The notes under the pieces were generated by a model. The model did no database searches, was not told where the DNA came from, and saw nothing but the letters and a program-made list of their open reading frames with translations. A stretch of 64,000 nucleotides of DNA, taken from assembly GCA_004764695.1 (NCBI GenBank), contig SMSO01000025.1, forward strand, positions 2,155,102 through 2,219,101, in the 5' to 3' direction. Both the position numbers and the translations under genes were made by a program. This document shows positions 9,878-19,998 of this stretch, piece by piece (positions within the stretch are counted from its first letter, which is position 1; each line of letters starts with the position of its first letter). The DNA comes from Schizochytrium sp. TIO01. Taxonomy: Eukaryota > Sar > Bigyra > Thraustochytrida > Thraustochytriidae.

Positions 9878-12800
9878 TTATTGCAAGGAAGAACCTAGAA
9901 ATCTACGGCGTAGAAACCCACGTAAATTTAAAAGAAAACGACGGTCAGATGGTGTCGATGAGACAATGATGTTGCCGTAGCCCCTACGAAAGTATTTTCG
10001 GTGATTTCTTTGAGAAATAAGGGTAAAACCATGATTTTCGAAGAATTTGTGGAGGTTTTTTTCAGTCACGCAGTCCAATTCTTCTTCAGTAAAAGGTGGC
10101 GGTAAAGTTTCTTGTTCATCAATCTCATCTTGTGAGGCAAGATCTGACCCCGTACTGTCAAATGACCCTTCCATGCGCAACCTAGGAAGTGAAAGAACGT
10201 CAGGGTTCGACTCAGAAGACGCCAACGCATCCTCATTCAACTGTTTGTAGCTGGAGTATGTACGTTTTGGGGAAGCCCATTCATAATCCAGTAAACCTTG
10301 CACTTGCATTGAATCCCTTTTGAATTCTAACCTCTGGTTGGCAAGATCATAACTGGAGTACGCGTACTCAGATCCGTCATTAGAGAGCTCCTCTTCACCT
10401 TTAGGCGCTCTTTCTTGACCTTCCTTGTCAGAAATAGGATGTTTTGAAGTTATATACCGCGGCTCACCATGGCTTGAAGAATCACTCTCATTGCCTGTGA
10501 GGTCAAAAGACCTAGGGTCCTCCCGAAGGCTCTGAACCAGGTGTGAATACATTTCATTGTTGCTTGGAGAAAGCCCTCCGTGTGCTGTTCTACTACTCTT
10601 TTTCTTCGCAGATGATTGTTTCCTAACGCTGGGGACTTGCCTCATCCGGAAGTCTGGCATTTCTTGAGATTGAACGGTCGGTGGTCCTTTTAACCATTGT
10701 CCCGCAACTTGCTGAGGCAAAACCTGAGGGAGCGGCAATTGCTTCTCAGAACCTTGGGTTTCAGATTCTGGCTGGTTCACCGATGTTATAAGGCCGCTAA
10801 TGACACTCTGGAATGAGTCATGAGAATAACATTCTCTGAGACTGGGGGAGTCCCCTCTCAACGACTTCGCAACGCACAACACCTCATTTTCTTCTTGGCA
10901 ACTACCCGCCACACAGTAACATTCGTCGACAGAACCCTCGTTCGAGAATGTTGATCTTTCATCTTCCTCGGAAACAAAATCTTCTGCGTCCGACAGGTTT
11001 TGCTGCCATGTATCCACTCCTGGTGACAGGGTTGCCCACCCACACGAGTCTTTTGTACTGGAGGCCTCCCATGACGCACTGAAATATGCAGCTGTGTAAT
11101 AAGTGGCATCAATTTCCTCAATTCTGTTCGTCTTCGCTTGACCCCGACACACTGTTTTCCAAGCAGTTGAGCTTTGCAAGCTATTGCAATCGGCAGGATT
11201 CGGTTCAGTTTTCGAATCATTGACCATGGGTATTGGCAGGCTAGTATCCATAATTCGCAGATCGCTTTCATTGTCAAACGTCTCTGGGTTCGCTGGCTTC
11301 CATGGGGGTGAATTAGGAGATAGTGGCTTGCTCTTGTTTTCAGACTTTCCGTTCTCCAACTGTGCCCCTAAATAATTTTGCGAGGTAGTTTGACATTCTT
11401 CATATGGTATGGCTGGCTCAGAATCGGATAATATCTCGTGGCCTTGGGAAATATCGTCGATGTTTGAGAATATTAATTTCTCATCTTCCTCAGAATCAAA
11501 GTCTTCTGCGTCCGACAGGTTTTGCTGCCATGTATCCACTCCTGGTGACAGGGTTGCCCACCCACACGAGTCTTTTGTACTGGAGGCCTCCCATGACGCA
11601 CTGAAATATGCAGCTGTGTAATAAGTGGCATCAATTTCCTCAATTCTGTTCGTCTTCGCTTGACCCCGACACACTGTTTTCCAAGCAGTTGAGCTTTGCA
11701 AGCTATTGCAATCGGCAGGATTCGGTTCAGTTTTCGAATCATTGACCATGGGTATTGGCAGGCTAGTATCCATAATTCGCAGATCGCTTTCATTGTCAAA
11801 CGTCTCTGGGTTCGCTGGCTTCCATGGGGGTGAACTAGGAGACAGCGGCTTGGATTTGTAGCTCTGCAGCTTAATTTTATTCACGAACTTTAGTGAATCC
11901 GCTCCCCATGCTCTAGTTCCAGAGTCTTGAACAGGTGCGACAGAACCATGCGGGCGGTTTACCTCCCGCATACTAAGAGCAACTGGTTTTCCTTCAGTTG
12001 GGGCCGAACTCTGGTTGATGTATTCTTTCGCACGCGTATCTTTGCTCGAGGAACCAACAAGAAGCGGAAAGTCTTTCGAACTAGGAAACGCAACTGGTTC
12101 TGTCTGAGCATTTAGAGTTTCGCTGCGAGAATCATTTGCCCCGCTCCCTTTTATCTGCCAAGCCTTAGCTTGTGGCATAGAAGCAACGTCAACGGGCTTA
12201 GGGGTATAATGTTCTACAGCCGCACTCTTGGGAGGTGGATACCTTGTCACAGGAGTGGGAGATGAATTTGTTCGTGAAGAAATGACACTTCCTTTTTTGT
12301 TTGAGCTTGGTCGTTTTGAGACCACAAACGGGAAAAAAAGATCTGACGAAGTCATTTTGGGCTCAGCCTTTTGTGAGTTTGGAGCACCAGCACGCCACTT
12401 GCCAGATAATTGTGGAAGGTTTCGTTCCTCCACCAATTCTGGTGATAATTTATGAGCACGCTTAGGCTTGGAGTTCGTCACAAGCGTCCACTCATCGTCG
12501 ACACTGCTGATTTTCGATACTAAATGTGGATCTAATGCTTCAACGGATTGTTCGTTTGTACTCAAGTGACTGCAGACGCGATCATGAACTTTCCTATTTA
12601 AGGCAGTGTTCCTCTCTAAGAAAGAGACGACAGGATTTAAGCTATCGTTAACCTCTTTATTTTGTTGCGTCTGTTTAGGAGAGGGCCTGCCTGTTTTAGG
12701 AGATAAGACCATATGTACAGACGATGGGGCAAGGGCAAGCGGTTGACCCTTGCATTCTTGTTGCTCCTCCTTCTCAGCTCGATTCGTAACACGTGCTTGA

Positions 12801-14434
12801 TGGAAGAGATTCGAAACCGATGAGTCGGTCCTTGAAGGTGCAGGGTGGTAAGCTCTGCGTAGCTTTACCAGCCAGGACTTAATACGGGCTTTGAATTGGA
12901 GCAAAGCAAAACATTTTGCCCAAAGCTTTAATGCTTTGAGGCGGTCCCTTGAAGATTGCAAAGTCAGGTGCCTTATTAAGATTTCCTCTTGCTTATCTAT
13001 GCTTAAAGACATACCTGTTGACTTTAACTCGGGAAAGCATGCACCATGTTTCTTAAAGCACTTGTGACAATGCAACTTCAAGCACTTTGGGCAAACAAAT
13101 TGTAATCTCCCACCTACTAAGCCTATTCCGGAGCATCCAAGACATGTTGCCAACTCCACACCGTGTTGAATTTTTGTATACCTCTCACGAAGATTCTTTT
13201 GACGTATCATGTCACCAATGATCTGTGCTTTAAAACCAAGGTTTGGCTTCGCATTCGCACTTAATGTCAATCTGACATTGCTGTAAAGTACTATACCTCT
13301 ATCAACATAACATAGTTTTATGACAGGTAAGGTTGGAAGGACCTTCTCTTTGTATCGTGCATCAACCTTTGCAATAGCATTGACTTTCTGCGTCAGCAAG
13401 TCAATGTCTGCTTTATTTTGGCCTTGGATGAGTGCTTTAGGAAAGCTTCCCAATAGAAACGCAGTTAGGTCTTCTAAATTCGTCTGAAACATAGCGTTCC
13501 TCGAACGATTTTTGAAGCTATCTACACACGAAGCAAAACTTTGAGAATTGCCGTCAGGAATAGTATATGCCTTGACTGGAGCAATTTGTTGTAGGGAAAG
13601 CATTATCTCAAGTAGATGTTGATAGCTGCGGGGGGTCGTTTTACAGCATGGTGCTTGCGAGCCTTCATCCAAAGCCAATGAAGCACACTTTTGACACAAT
13701 GCACTGCAACATGTTGCACAGAATCTGCATGTCAATAGGATGACGGCAGCTTTGCAGCCCCTTCCCTTACAAAGGCTGATTTCTTTTGCTGGGCTCGCGT
13801 CCTGCACAAATTTGAAGAAGCACATATCGTAGAACCTCAGCAGTGCCCAGAATTCGTTGAGACGAAAAGGGTGGGTTTTGGCGTCATGTTTCCTGGTGAT
13901 TACGACTTCGTGGGTGCCGTTCACGTATAGCTTCTTTTTGCCAGAGGGGCGAAGATCAATGATGCGTCCAAGGGCGCTTCCCGGGAGACCAAGAATCCCA
14001 TACCTCAATTGGTATTCTTGTATCGACTTCTTTTTCGCATAGAATATGAGACTCTTGGAGTCGCGCGAGAAAAACAGAGTCGTAGGCATTATGCCAGCCA
14101 AGGATTTTGCTGTACGTATTAATTTGAAACCGACCACAACTTGCTGGTAGCATATCTTCGCTTCATCGTCCGAAAGCTGTTTCTCTTTGCCTACGTTTTT
14201 TCGGAAGTTTACCCAGTCCATAACGTCTATCCCATACGTAGGGTCTGTTGTTAACTTGCTCCAGTTCTTGTACAACATCTCTAGTTTGGTCATCTCAATC
14301 CCACGATTCTCAAGGATTCTTTTCATCTGCTCTGCAAAGCAGCTGCCTTCCTCTAGGATATTGCGGAGTGGCATCGTCTCTTGCATGCGCTCCTTTTGAG
14401 CTTGCAACTCATCCTTAACCTCCCCCAAGTCCAT
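9878..14434 (-). CDS. Large PH-like, Cys-rich protein with internal duplication
   Basis: The gene is one exon of 1518 residues from an ATG at 14434. Residues about 110-210 have the strand pattern of a PH-like domain (LFFSRDSKSLIFYAKK, then IIDLRPSG, then ITRKHDAKTHPF, ending in a hydrophobic helix). A Cys-rich patch at about 220-270 (CKGRGC, CRFCATCC, CQKC, CC) and a second at about 425-465 (CLGC, CPKCLKLHCHKC, then H and C) look like zinc-binding modules of B-box or treble-clef kind. The C-terminal two-thirds is Ser/Pro/Asp-rich and probably disordered. It carries two nearly identical blocks of about 130 residues that start KPLSPSSPPWKPANPETF in one copy and differ by two residues there in the other. 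The last 60 residues form a folded-looking tail, TEKNLHKFFENHGF through RRGYGN to basic RGFLRRRFL. The same tail occurs in the decayed neighbour, so it is probably the conserved functional end. Lipid or tubulin binding is possible, but no function is recognised. Confidence 0.8.
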   Translation of the reverse strand: MDLGEVKDELQAQKERMQETMPLRNILEEGSCFAEQMKRILENRGIEMTKLEMLYKNWSKLTTDPTYGIDVMDWVNFRKNVGKEKQLSDDEAKICYQQVVVGFKLIRTAKSLAGIMPTTLFFSRDSKSLIFYAKKKSIQEYQLRYGILGLPGSALGRIIDLRPSGKKKLYVNGTHEVVITRKHDAKTHPFRLNEFWALLRFYDMCFFKFVQDASPAKEISLCKGRGCKAAVILLTCRFCATCCSALCQKCASLALDEGSQAPCCKTTPRSYQHLLEIMLSLQQIAPVKAYTIPDGNSQSFASCVDSFKNRSRNAMFQTNLEDLTAFLLGSFPKALIQGQNKADIDLLTQKVNAIAKVDARYKEKVLPTLPVIKLCYVDRGIVLYSNVRLTLSANAKPNLGFKAQIIGDMIRQKNLRERYTKIQHGVELATCLGCSGIGLVGGRLQFVCPKCLKLHCHKCFKKHGACFPELKSTGMSLSIDKQEEILIRHLTLQSSRDRLKALKLWAKCFALLQFKARIKSWLVKLRRAYHPAPSRTDSSVSNLFHQARVTNRAEKEEQQECKGQPLALAPSSVHMVLSPKTGRPSPKQTQQNKEVNDSLNPVVSFLERNTALNRKVHDRVCSHLSTNEQSVEALDPHLVSKISSVDDEWTLVTNSKPKRAHKLSPELVEERNLPQLSGKWRAGAPNSQKAEPKMTSSDLFFPFVVSKRPSSNKKGSVISSRTNSSPTPVTRYPPPKSAAVEHYTPKPVDVASMPQAKAWQIKGSGANDSRSETLNAQTEPVAFPSSKDFPLLVGSSSKDTRAKEYINQSSAPTEGKPVALSMREVNRPHGSVAPVQDSGTRAWGADSLKFVNKIKLQSYKSKPLSPSSPPWKPANPETFDNESDLRIMDTSLPIPMVNDSKTEPNPADCNSLQSSTAWKTVCRGQAKTNRIEEIDATYYTAAYFSASWEASSTKDSCGWATLSPGVDTWQQNLSDAEDFDSEEDEKLIFSNIDDISQGHEILSDSEPAIPYEECQTTSQNYLGAQLENGKSENKSKPLSPNSPPWKPANPETFDNESDLRIMDTSLPIPMVNDSKTEPNPADCNSLQSSTAWKTVCRGQAKTNRIEEIDATYYTAAYFSASWEASSTKDSCGWATLSPGVDTWQQNLSDAEDFVSEEDERSTFSNEGSVDECYCVAGSCQEENEVLCVAKSLRGDSPSLRECYSHDSFQSVISGLITSVNQPESETQGSEKQLPLPQVLPQQVAGQWLKGPPTVQSQEMPDFRMRQVPSVRKQSSAKKKSSRTAHGGLSPSNNEMYSHLVQSLREDPRSFDLTGNESDSSSHGEPRYITSKHPISDKEGQERAPKGEEELSNDGSEYAYSSYDLANQRLEFKRDSMQVQGLLDYEWASPKRTYSSYKQLNEDALASSESNPDVLSLPRLRMEGSFDSTGSDLASQDEIDEQETLPPPFTEEELDCVTEKNLHKFFENHGFTLISQRNHRKYFRRGYGNIIVSSTPSDRRFLLNLRGFLRRRFLGSSLQ
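10940..11335. repeat. Direct repeat copy A inside the large PH-like gene
   Basis: About 395 bp are almost base-for-base identical to 11462-11857. Corresponding bases sit 522 bp apart, a multiple of three (174 codons), so the reading frame is kept. Differences are few and cluster at the ends, for example the Glu/Asp-rich exit of each copy. This points to a recent in-frame tandem duplication. Confidence 0.9.
11462..11857. repeat. Direct repeat copy B inside the large PH-like gene
   Basis: This is the partner of 10940-11335, in the same orientation. It encodes the same Pro-rich PPWKPANPETF entry, the central WKTVCRGQAKTNRIEEID part and the Asp/Glu-rich exit. The about 127 bp between the two copies is not itself repeated. 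Confidence 0.9.
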
Positions 14435-15605
14435 CTTCCTCGCCTCTTGCCCGAGTTAGTGAACGAGGATTTGCCTTTTGTTCCTCGTGCTCGTCTCGCT
14501 CTGCGTGGGTTTCTTCTTCCCTTCCTTCGTTGCAACTGCTTCTTCGAGTTCCGGGTTTGCTGCATTGATCGATCTGGTCGCACAAGGCCCCTTTCACTCC
14601 TTTCGCTCTAAAATTCGCTTATGCTCTGTCTTCCAACCCGAGCATAGTGGAAGAATGATGCAATCAATCTTTCATATACCAAGGATTCGGAAACTGTGCC
14701 GCTCTCAGTAGGTAAACATCAACACCCCGTTATTCTTGCAGTCTGCGGCGAGATCTGATCGCAGACTATCGCTCACTCGAGGGCCACTCCAAAACAATGT
14801 CGGCTAGCCCTCCAAGCCCTTCGAGCCCTTGCCTTCAATCCATTCGCCATGATCGAAGATGGTCTTGATCGTCACGTCCACTCAGGCGCCAAATTTTACA
14901 CATGAGAGCGCTCTCAAGCGGTTGACTTCTATAGTTACTTCTATATAGTGCTTACCTACCTACCTTCACCTCATCGCACAACAAAAGTAATATTGCATAA
15001 CTGCCGAGTGATTTCTATCCACGTGCATTCTTCTTTGCCGTCAAAGCCCAAGTTTGACTGTCAGGTAGCTCGCGGGGCCCAGCAGGGGTAGGCCTGGCTG
15101 TGTCTGAAATTAAACTAGCTTTGGGCGCAAGGGAGGGCTGCCGGGATTGTTGATGTCTTCGACTTGGGCTGATCTAAAGTTCTGAGTTTCCCTGAAAAGT
15201 TCTTCCTCAATGGGTCGCTTCATTCTTTTTCTTTTCCCCACTGCCGATGGGAATCCTAACTCCTTAAGTGCCCCCCTTCTCGAAGTCTTCTCCACTTTAC
15301 CTCCTTGGGCTAGCGCATTACTTCAAGCTACTTAGCAAGTTTTAAAATATGTGTCTAACTCCCACAATAACCCCATATAAGACTGGTTAGTAAGCAAACA
15401 TCTGCTCTCAGAGGGTACATTACTTAGTTGAAGTCCAATCTGCTCAGGCACCCACTCGTGCTCCGATTGTTCTTGCTGCCGATTTACTCCTCGCAGATTG
15501 ATTCAGGCGTCTTGTCGGTGCTGTTCGACTTCCCGCCGTTGGTTCCATTCCTCTTGTCGCTTTTTGCCGGTCTCGTCGTTCTCTCCGGTCTCTTTTGCTC
15601 ATCCG
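14435..15605. other. Divergent promoter region between the PH-like gene and the FKBP gene
   Basis: About 1.17 kb separate two genes read away from each other. It contains a run of overlapping TACC/TACCTA units at 14951-14966, a class of motif seen in other spacers of the window. A basic 61-codon minus-strand frame (15110-15295, with GKRKRMKRP) lacks an ATG and is not called as a gene. On the plus strand the FKBP frame stays open for 36 codons before its first ATG, beginning with a TTG. Confidence 0.55.
14951..14966. promoter_or_regulatory. Candidate TACCTA-type spacer motif
   Basis: Overlapping TACC units form CTTACCTACCTACCTT between two divergent starts. Similar TACCTA/TAGGTA clusters lie at 19823-19838, 43636-43646, 49213-49224, 59219-59232 and 60221-60238. 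Function is inferred only from position and recurrence. Confidence 0.3.
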
Positions 15606-16661
15606 ATGTCGTTCAAGTCAGGCGCCTCCATGGCCATGGCCTTGAGCCGCGCTTCTATGGCCTCTCAGCGTTCTCTGCGCTCGCTGCGCTCTCTACGCTC
15701 TGGTCTCCCCGGCGCGCTCTCTATCCGCTCTGCTTCAGTTCTCTGCCCTCGTCTCCTCAGCCCTATTTCCACTCAGGGTGTTCGGAGTCTATCCTCTTCT
15801 GGCTCGTCTTCAGGCTCGTCTCCTTCGTCCACGCCGCCGCCCCCTGGGGAGTTTGTGCGCAAAGGTGACATGGTGGAGGTGGACCTGCTGATTCGCGATC
15901 CCAGTGAGTCCGCAAATGGCGGTGTCCTTGTTGATACTTCTGTTGAGGGATCTCCTGTGAGCTTTGTGGTCGGCATGGGCCAAGTCATCGTAGGGTTGGA
16001 ACAGCGCGTCCTGGGCATGCGTCTTGGGGAGTCGTGGAAAGCGACCCTGGGCCCTGATGAGGCTTTTGGACATATTTCCCAGGATCTTGTGGTCAAAATT
16101 CCTTTGCGCAAGGACGAAGATGGCCGGATTGTCGAGACTGTGCCCGAAATTGACCACGTCGTGCGCTTGAGCAATGGAGCTGTTGGCACAGTGGTGTCAG
16201 TTACTGATGACTTTGTGGAGATTGACACTAACCACAAGATGGCAGGCAAGGACATTGAGGTTGAACTCAAGCTACGTGAGATTAAGGACCAGCTTGAGGA
16301 GGCGTGGTCTGGCGTACGCGTAGAGACTGTCACGGAGGGTGACAAGATGAACTACCCCAGAAATGGAGACATGGTCCATGTTCATTACACCTGCCAGCTC
16401 GCGAGCACCGGCAAGATTGTCGACTCGTCGGAGGCTACAGGACGCCCCCTTAGCTTCCAGATTGGCACGGGCCGAGTCATTCCTGGCTGGGATCAGGGAC
16501 TTCTCCGCGTTAGCCTTGGCGAGCGTGCGCGCCTTTATGTTGCTTCTGAGTTTGCCTATGGCTCTAAGGGTGCTGGTGGTGGTGTGATCCCCCCTAACGA
16601 GAACCTTGTCTTTGATATTGAGCTCATCGGTATCAACACTCTCCGCCCGCCTTCTCCTTAA
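15606..16661 (+). CDS. Two-domain FKBP peptidyl-prolyl isomerase (SlyD-type + FKBP12-type)
   Basis: The product is 351 residues from the first in-frame ATG (15606). Residues 1-60 are Ser/Arg-rich and almost free of acids (SMASQRSLRSLRSLRS), typical of a mitochondrial or other organellar presequence. Residues 86-227 match bacterial SlyD: GVLVDTS at the start, GQVIVGLEQ, the DEAFG turn, then an insert-in-flap module, closing with the SlyD signature NHKMAGKDIEVE. Residues 248-345 are a classical FKBP12 fold with VHYTC, DSS, LSFQIG, RVIPGWDQGL, FAYGSKG and VFDIEL. The pocket residues equivalent to human FKBP12 Tyr26, Asp37, Phe46, Val55, Ile56, Trp59, Tyr82 and Phe99 are kept, while Phe36 is a Val. 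It should catalyse cis-trans isomerisation of proline bonds, with chaperone activity from the SlyD-type flap. The SlyD domain is rare in eukaryotes, so endosymbiotic or lateral origin is possible. The stop lies 439 bp from the stop of the convergent EF-hand gene. Confidence 0.92.
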   Translation: MSFKSGASMAMALSRASMASQRSLRSLRSLRSGLPGALSIRSASVLCPRLLSPISTQGVRSLSSSGSSSGSSPSSTPPPPGEFVRKGDMVEVDLLIRDPSESANGGVLVDTSVEGSPVSFVVGMGQVIVGLEQRVLGMRLGESWKATLGPDEAFGHISQDLVVKIPLRKDEDGRIVETVPEIDHVVRLSNGAVGTVVSVTDDFVEIDTNHKMAGKDIEVELKLREIKDQLEEAWSGVRVETVTEGDKMNYPRNGDMVHVHYTCQLASTGKIVDSSEATGRPLSFQIGTGRVIPGWDQGLLRVSLGERARLYVASEFAYGSKGAGGGVIPPNENLVFDIELIGINTLRPPSP

Positions 16662-17100
16662 GCAGCGTGTGCATAGATTGATTGATCATGCGATTGGCTG
16701 ATTAGTTGATTAATTTCATGCGTTCAAGAAGTTGCCAGGGAAACACTTTATACCCTTAACTTGAAATAAGTGAAGGAGTTAGGTTTGGAGTCCTTTGATA
16801 TTTCCTCATATGCTTCAAATGAGCGTTATTGGAGCTATTCAGGCACATCCTTACGATTGCCTCCTAAGGGACCATGTGAGATTATCCATCGAGTATCCAT
16901 TTAGCAGAATATCGCGCTTGCTCTGATAGTATTTCTTATTGAAACTTCTAAACTTCTTTTCTGCTTTTGACATACACAGGTACGAAAGCAACGACAGTGA
17001 TTAAATTACATTAAAATATCTGACACATTTGCGAATATTTGACAATCCAAACTAAATGGAGAAAACAAAAGGTGATTAAAGAGCTTGAAGGAACAGATAT
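16662..17100. other. Convergent 3' spacer
   Basis: AT-rich 3' flanks of the FKBP gene and the EF-hand gene, which point at each other. Nothing beyond UTR-like sequence is seen. Confidence 0.6.
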
Positions 17101-19427
17101 CTAAGCATCTGAACTTTCAGAGCTTTCTGAATCAACGTCTTCCAATGACAGAAGTCCTAGTTCCTCACTTGGATCTGACAGTTTCTTAAGAGATGTAGAA
17201 GCGTCCGGGGTTATACCGTAGAGCTCATTATCAATTCGCTCCTTGTCTAGCTGATGCCTACGGAGAAGCTCAACAGAGTCAGTGCATAGACTACGCGTAA
17301 CAATGTGGCGCACGTTTTTAGGCAATTTACGAGCTTTTTCACGCCAATGAACCTCTTCCAAAGGAATCTGTGCCCTTCGCTTATGGTTATGCTTCGGGCC
17401 ATATGCATGCAAAATCATATCACAGTCTGCACAATATTCTGCGTTGCATGAGACACAGCGAATTGTGGCTTCATTCTTACAAGATGGATCTTCGCACCAG
17501 CCTTCGCTATTAAGCAGGTATGGTTCAGCCCAAAGAGTGTCTTGTGTTGCCGGGCAATGAAAGTAAAACTGCTTGCTCTCTTGATCCAATATTTTCTGCC
17601 ATTGCCAATCGCGCACAAGTTTATCGTCTACCTCACGAAGGAGCAGAAATTTTTTATATAAATAACCAACTTTCTCTACATGTGCATCGTTGCGATCTTT
17701 GATAATCTCTGCGATTAAGGTGTTCTGGTCGCAAGCCTTACGAGCAATATATTCGTTTCTCGCTCTCTCTTCACCAGCTTGTCGTGCTTTCTTTGTAATC
17801 ATACCCAATCGATTAGTGCTGTTCTCGTCGCGGAGAGCATGCTCACCACCAACAATTCGAAGGTGATCTCGACCTTCCGGTGTTCTGAAAAAGGCTCTCG
17901 CTTCTTCTTCCACTAAAGCAATCGCTTGTACATATAGTTGCTTCTCGGCTTCATCAATACATTCTTTGCCGACTTTTTCAAGTTTATTGACAGCATTTTG
18001 AAAATCTTGTTTTGCTTTAGCCGCGGCTTGGGCGAGAACCTCATTCTCGGCAAGTTGCTCTTCCTCTTGAGACGCGAAGATTTCCATACTTTTCTGTTCA
18101 TAGGCTTCTACTGCTCTTAGATAAGCAACCTGACATCGTTTAACCAATTTGAGGGTATTTGATGCGTCTTCCCGCGTTGCAGTGCGTTTAATTGTTTCGT
18201 TGAATTCATAGATGTTTCCCTCTGAATCTGCTTCACTTTCCTCCAGAATTGCCGGGTTCAGGCCACTGATGAGCTTCTTCTGTGTATTGAGGCTAGAACT
18301 ATCTTCAACAGAGCGCGATAGTAGACCGCTACCAAGACTTGATGACTTGATGCCACCCACAATAGATCCATCCAATGGAGATACACTTGGAACGAAATCC
18401 GGGACAACACGACCTCCTGCAAGAGCACTGTTGCTAGAAACTTGAGAAAGTCGCATGGTTTTCTGTTTTTCCACTATATCCCGGCGTTTTCGTAAGAGGA
18501 TATTATCCGTGGGTTCAAGCTCACCAAACGTTTCAGTACGTAGCTTCGTTCGAGCTTCCCAGAAGTTTAATCCCAACAAGCGATTGCGTAAGTTCGCTTG
18601 CACTTGAACAACTGGGCGTAGTAAAGACTCATGTTTTTCTGCGAATACTGTAAAATCCTGTAGGTTCATTTCCTCAGTAATTTCAGAGACTATTGCTTGC
18701 ATACTAGCAGGTGTCTCAGGTGAATTGTGGACCATACGTACGAGCGCGTCGCATTGGTATTTGTTGATTGTCATTTTGTGGTCAACATCAAAAATATCCA
18801 TCGAATACTTGCACAATCTTGTAAAGTTAAGAGTACAAAAGTTCCAAACACCGACAACAAATTCTTCAAAACTAAGATTCTCGCTTCCGTCAAGGTCAAA
18901 TTCACCAAACAGTCGATCAACAAATTTTGATCTTGTGATGCCATAGAAGTTGTAGAATTCTTCGAGTCCAATCCCGCCCGAGCCACTAAGGTATAATAAT
19001 ATCCAGAAGTTAGTTAAAGTTCCAGACCAGGGCCTCACTTCTTCTATACATTTGAACTTACTCTTGATCCAAGTCAACAAAGGTTTGGAATAGTCGGAGA
19101 CCAATGTTTCCATTCGAATCATCCTTCTTTGACAAACTTATTACTATTCATTCCATTAATTTAAACTGTTAGGTTCATTTTCTACATACTATGCATGCGT
19201 CTACAACTTACGTTGAATGCTCTCAAGAGTTTCCATAAGACCATTTTCAACTTTGAGCGTGTAGAACTCTTTCAGAGTCATGCTCTGGGATCAAAGTCGT
19301 GAGTTAGCCTTGTAAGTTGATGTCTACATATCAATACAGTTTGGCTTTGTGTATCGAGTGGGTTCCAGATTCTAACGCAATATTATCATGGCACTAAACT
19401 TACCCCCATATACGGCCGCCATGGCAT
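17101..19427 (-). CDS. EF-hand, coiled-coil, WW, B-box protein (four exons)
   Basis: The model is 19404-19427, 19213-19285, 19062-19143 and 17101-18985, giving 687 residues. The three introns have GT-AG ends and lengths of about 118, 69 and 76 nt. Splicing the last intron restores an EF-hand: VDLDQ joins to DGSGGIGLEEF, a perfect calcium loop. A second loop, FDLDGSENLSFEEF, follows about 30 residues later. The frame also stays open through that intron to an ATG near 19122, but that start would destroy the first loop. Residues after about 330 form a charged coiled coil. Near residues 530-565 a WW-like segment (Trp...FYFHC...LWAEP) is followed directly by a B-box zinc finger, CEDPSC, CVSC, CADCD, H and H. 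The domains suggest a calcium-responsive scaffold, but no ortholog is named. The very first 8-codon exon (MPWRPYMG) is the least certain; translation could start at the Met at 19282. Confidence 0.82.
18986..19061 (-). other. Intron 3 of the EF-hand/B-box gene
   Basis: The donor reads GTAAGT and the acceptor ACCTTAG. Removal joins codon GA|T (Asp) and completes the calcium-binding loop DQDGSGGIGLEEF. This is the strongest direct evidence for an intron in the window. Confidence 0.85.
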
Positions 19428-19998
19428 TTGCTGTCCTCCGCAAACCATTGTGAAAGACAACTATTGTGAACAGCCAAGCCCAATTATACTCTCAACCTCT
19501 TTTGAGGCTTTGTTTAGCTCCTCTGATGAGACAGGAGGCCACGCGTTTCGGCTTCTCAGCACAGCTTAAAGTTGCGTTTGCGTTCTCCGCGTCACACTGG
19601 CTTCAAATGGGTTTCCTCGCCTTTCGTCGCAGCAGCTTTACCCTACCAGACCATTTCGTTTGTTCTTATAATTCTTCAGATTGATGAAGAGCTCCTGACT
19701 CAAGGTTTTATTATACGTGATGTACATTCACAAATAAATGTACTTCAGAACTCATGTGTCGGTTGAGCAGTATCGTGCACGATGTTGTAATTTAGGTATT
19801 TAGCTAGTCACTATTCGAGTAGTAAGTAGGTAGGTAGTCTCAACAAGAGAATGGGTGAAATTATATAGTTACGGTGGACGCATGGGCAAATTTCGATGCT
19901 CGCTCTTTTTTGACTGACCAGAGCAAATAGATTTGCAAACTCTAGTCTCATGCGCTCGTAGAGTACAACGCTTTCAATTGCAAAACTTGGGCGCTGCT
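19428..19998. other. Divergent promoter region of the EF-hand and F-box/JmjC genes
   Basis: 570 bp separate two starts read outwards. It contains TAAGTAGGTAGGTAG at 19824-19838, the reverse-strand form of the TACCTA motif. The F-box/JmjC frame is open for 22 codons before its first ATG, so its 5' UTR is probably short. Confidence 0.5.

Noticed and set aside
15498-15605. Upstream extension of the FKBP protein from a TTG
   Set aside because: TTG is not a usual eukaryotic start; the first ATG gives a good organellar presequence.
15773-16345. 190-codon minus-strand frame across the FKBP gene
   Set aside because: Antisense of a clearly conserved coding region; Ser/Thr/Arg composition typical of shadow frames.
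18985-19122. Unspliced N-terminus of the EF-hand gene from the ATG near 19122
   Set aside because: Splicing the GTAAGT...TTAG intron restores a perfect EF-hand loop in another frame upstream, which the unspliced reading destroys.
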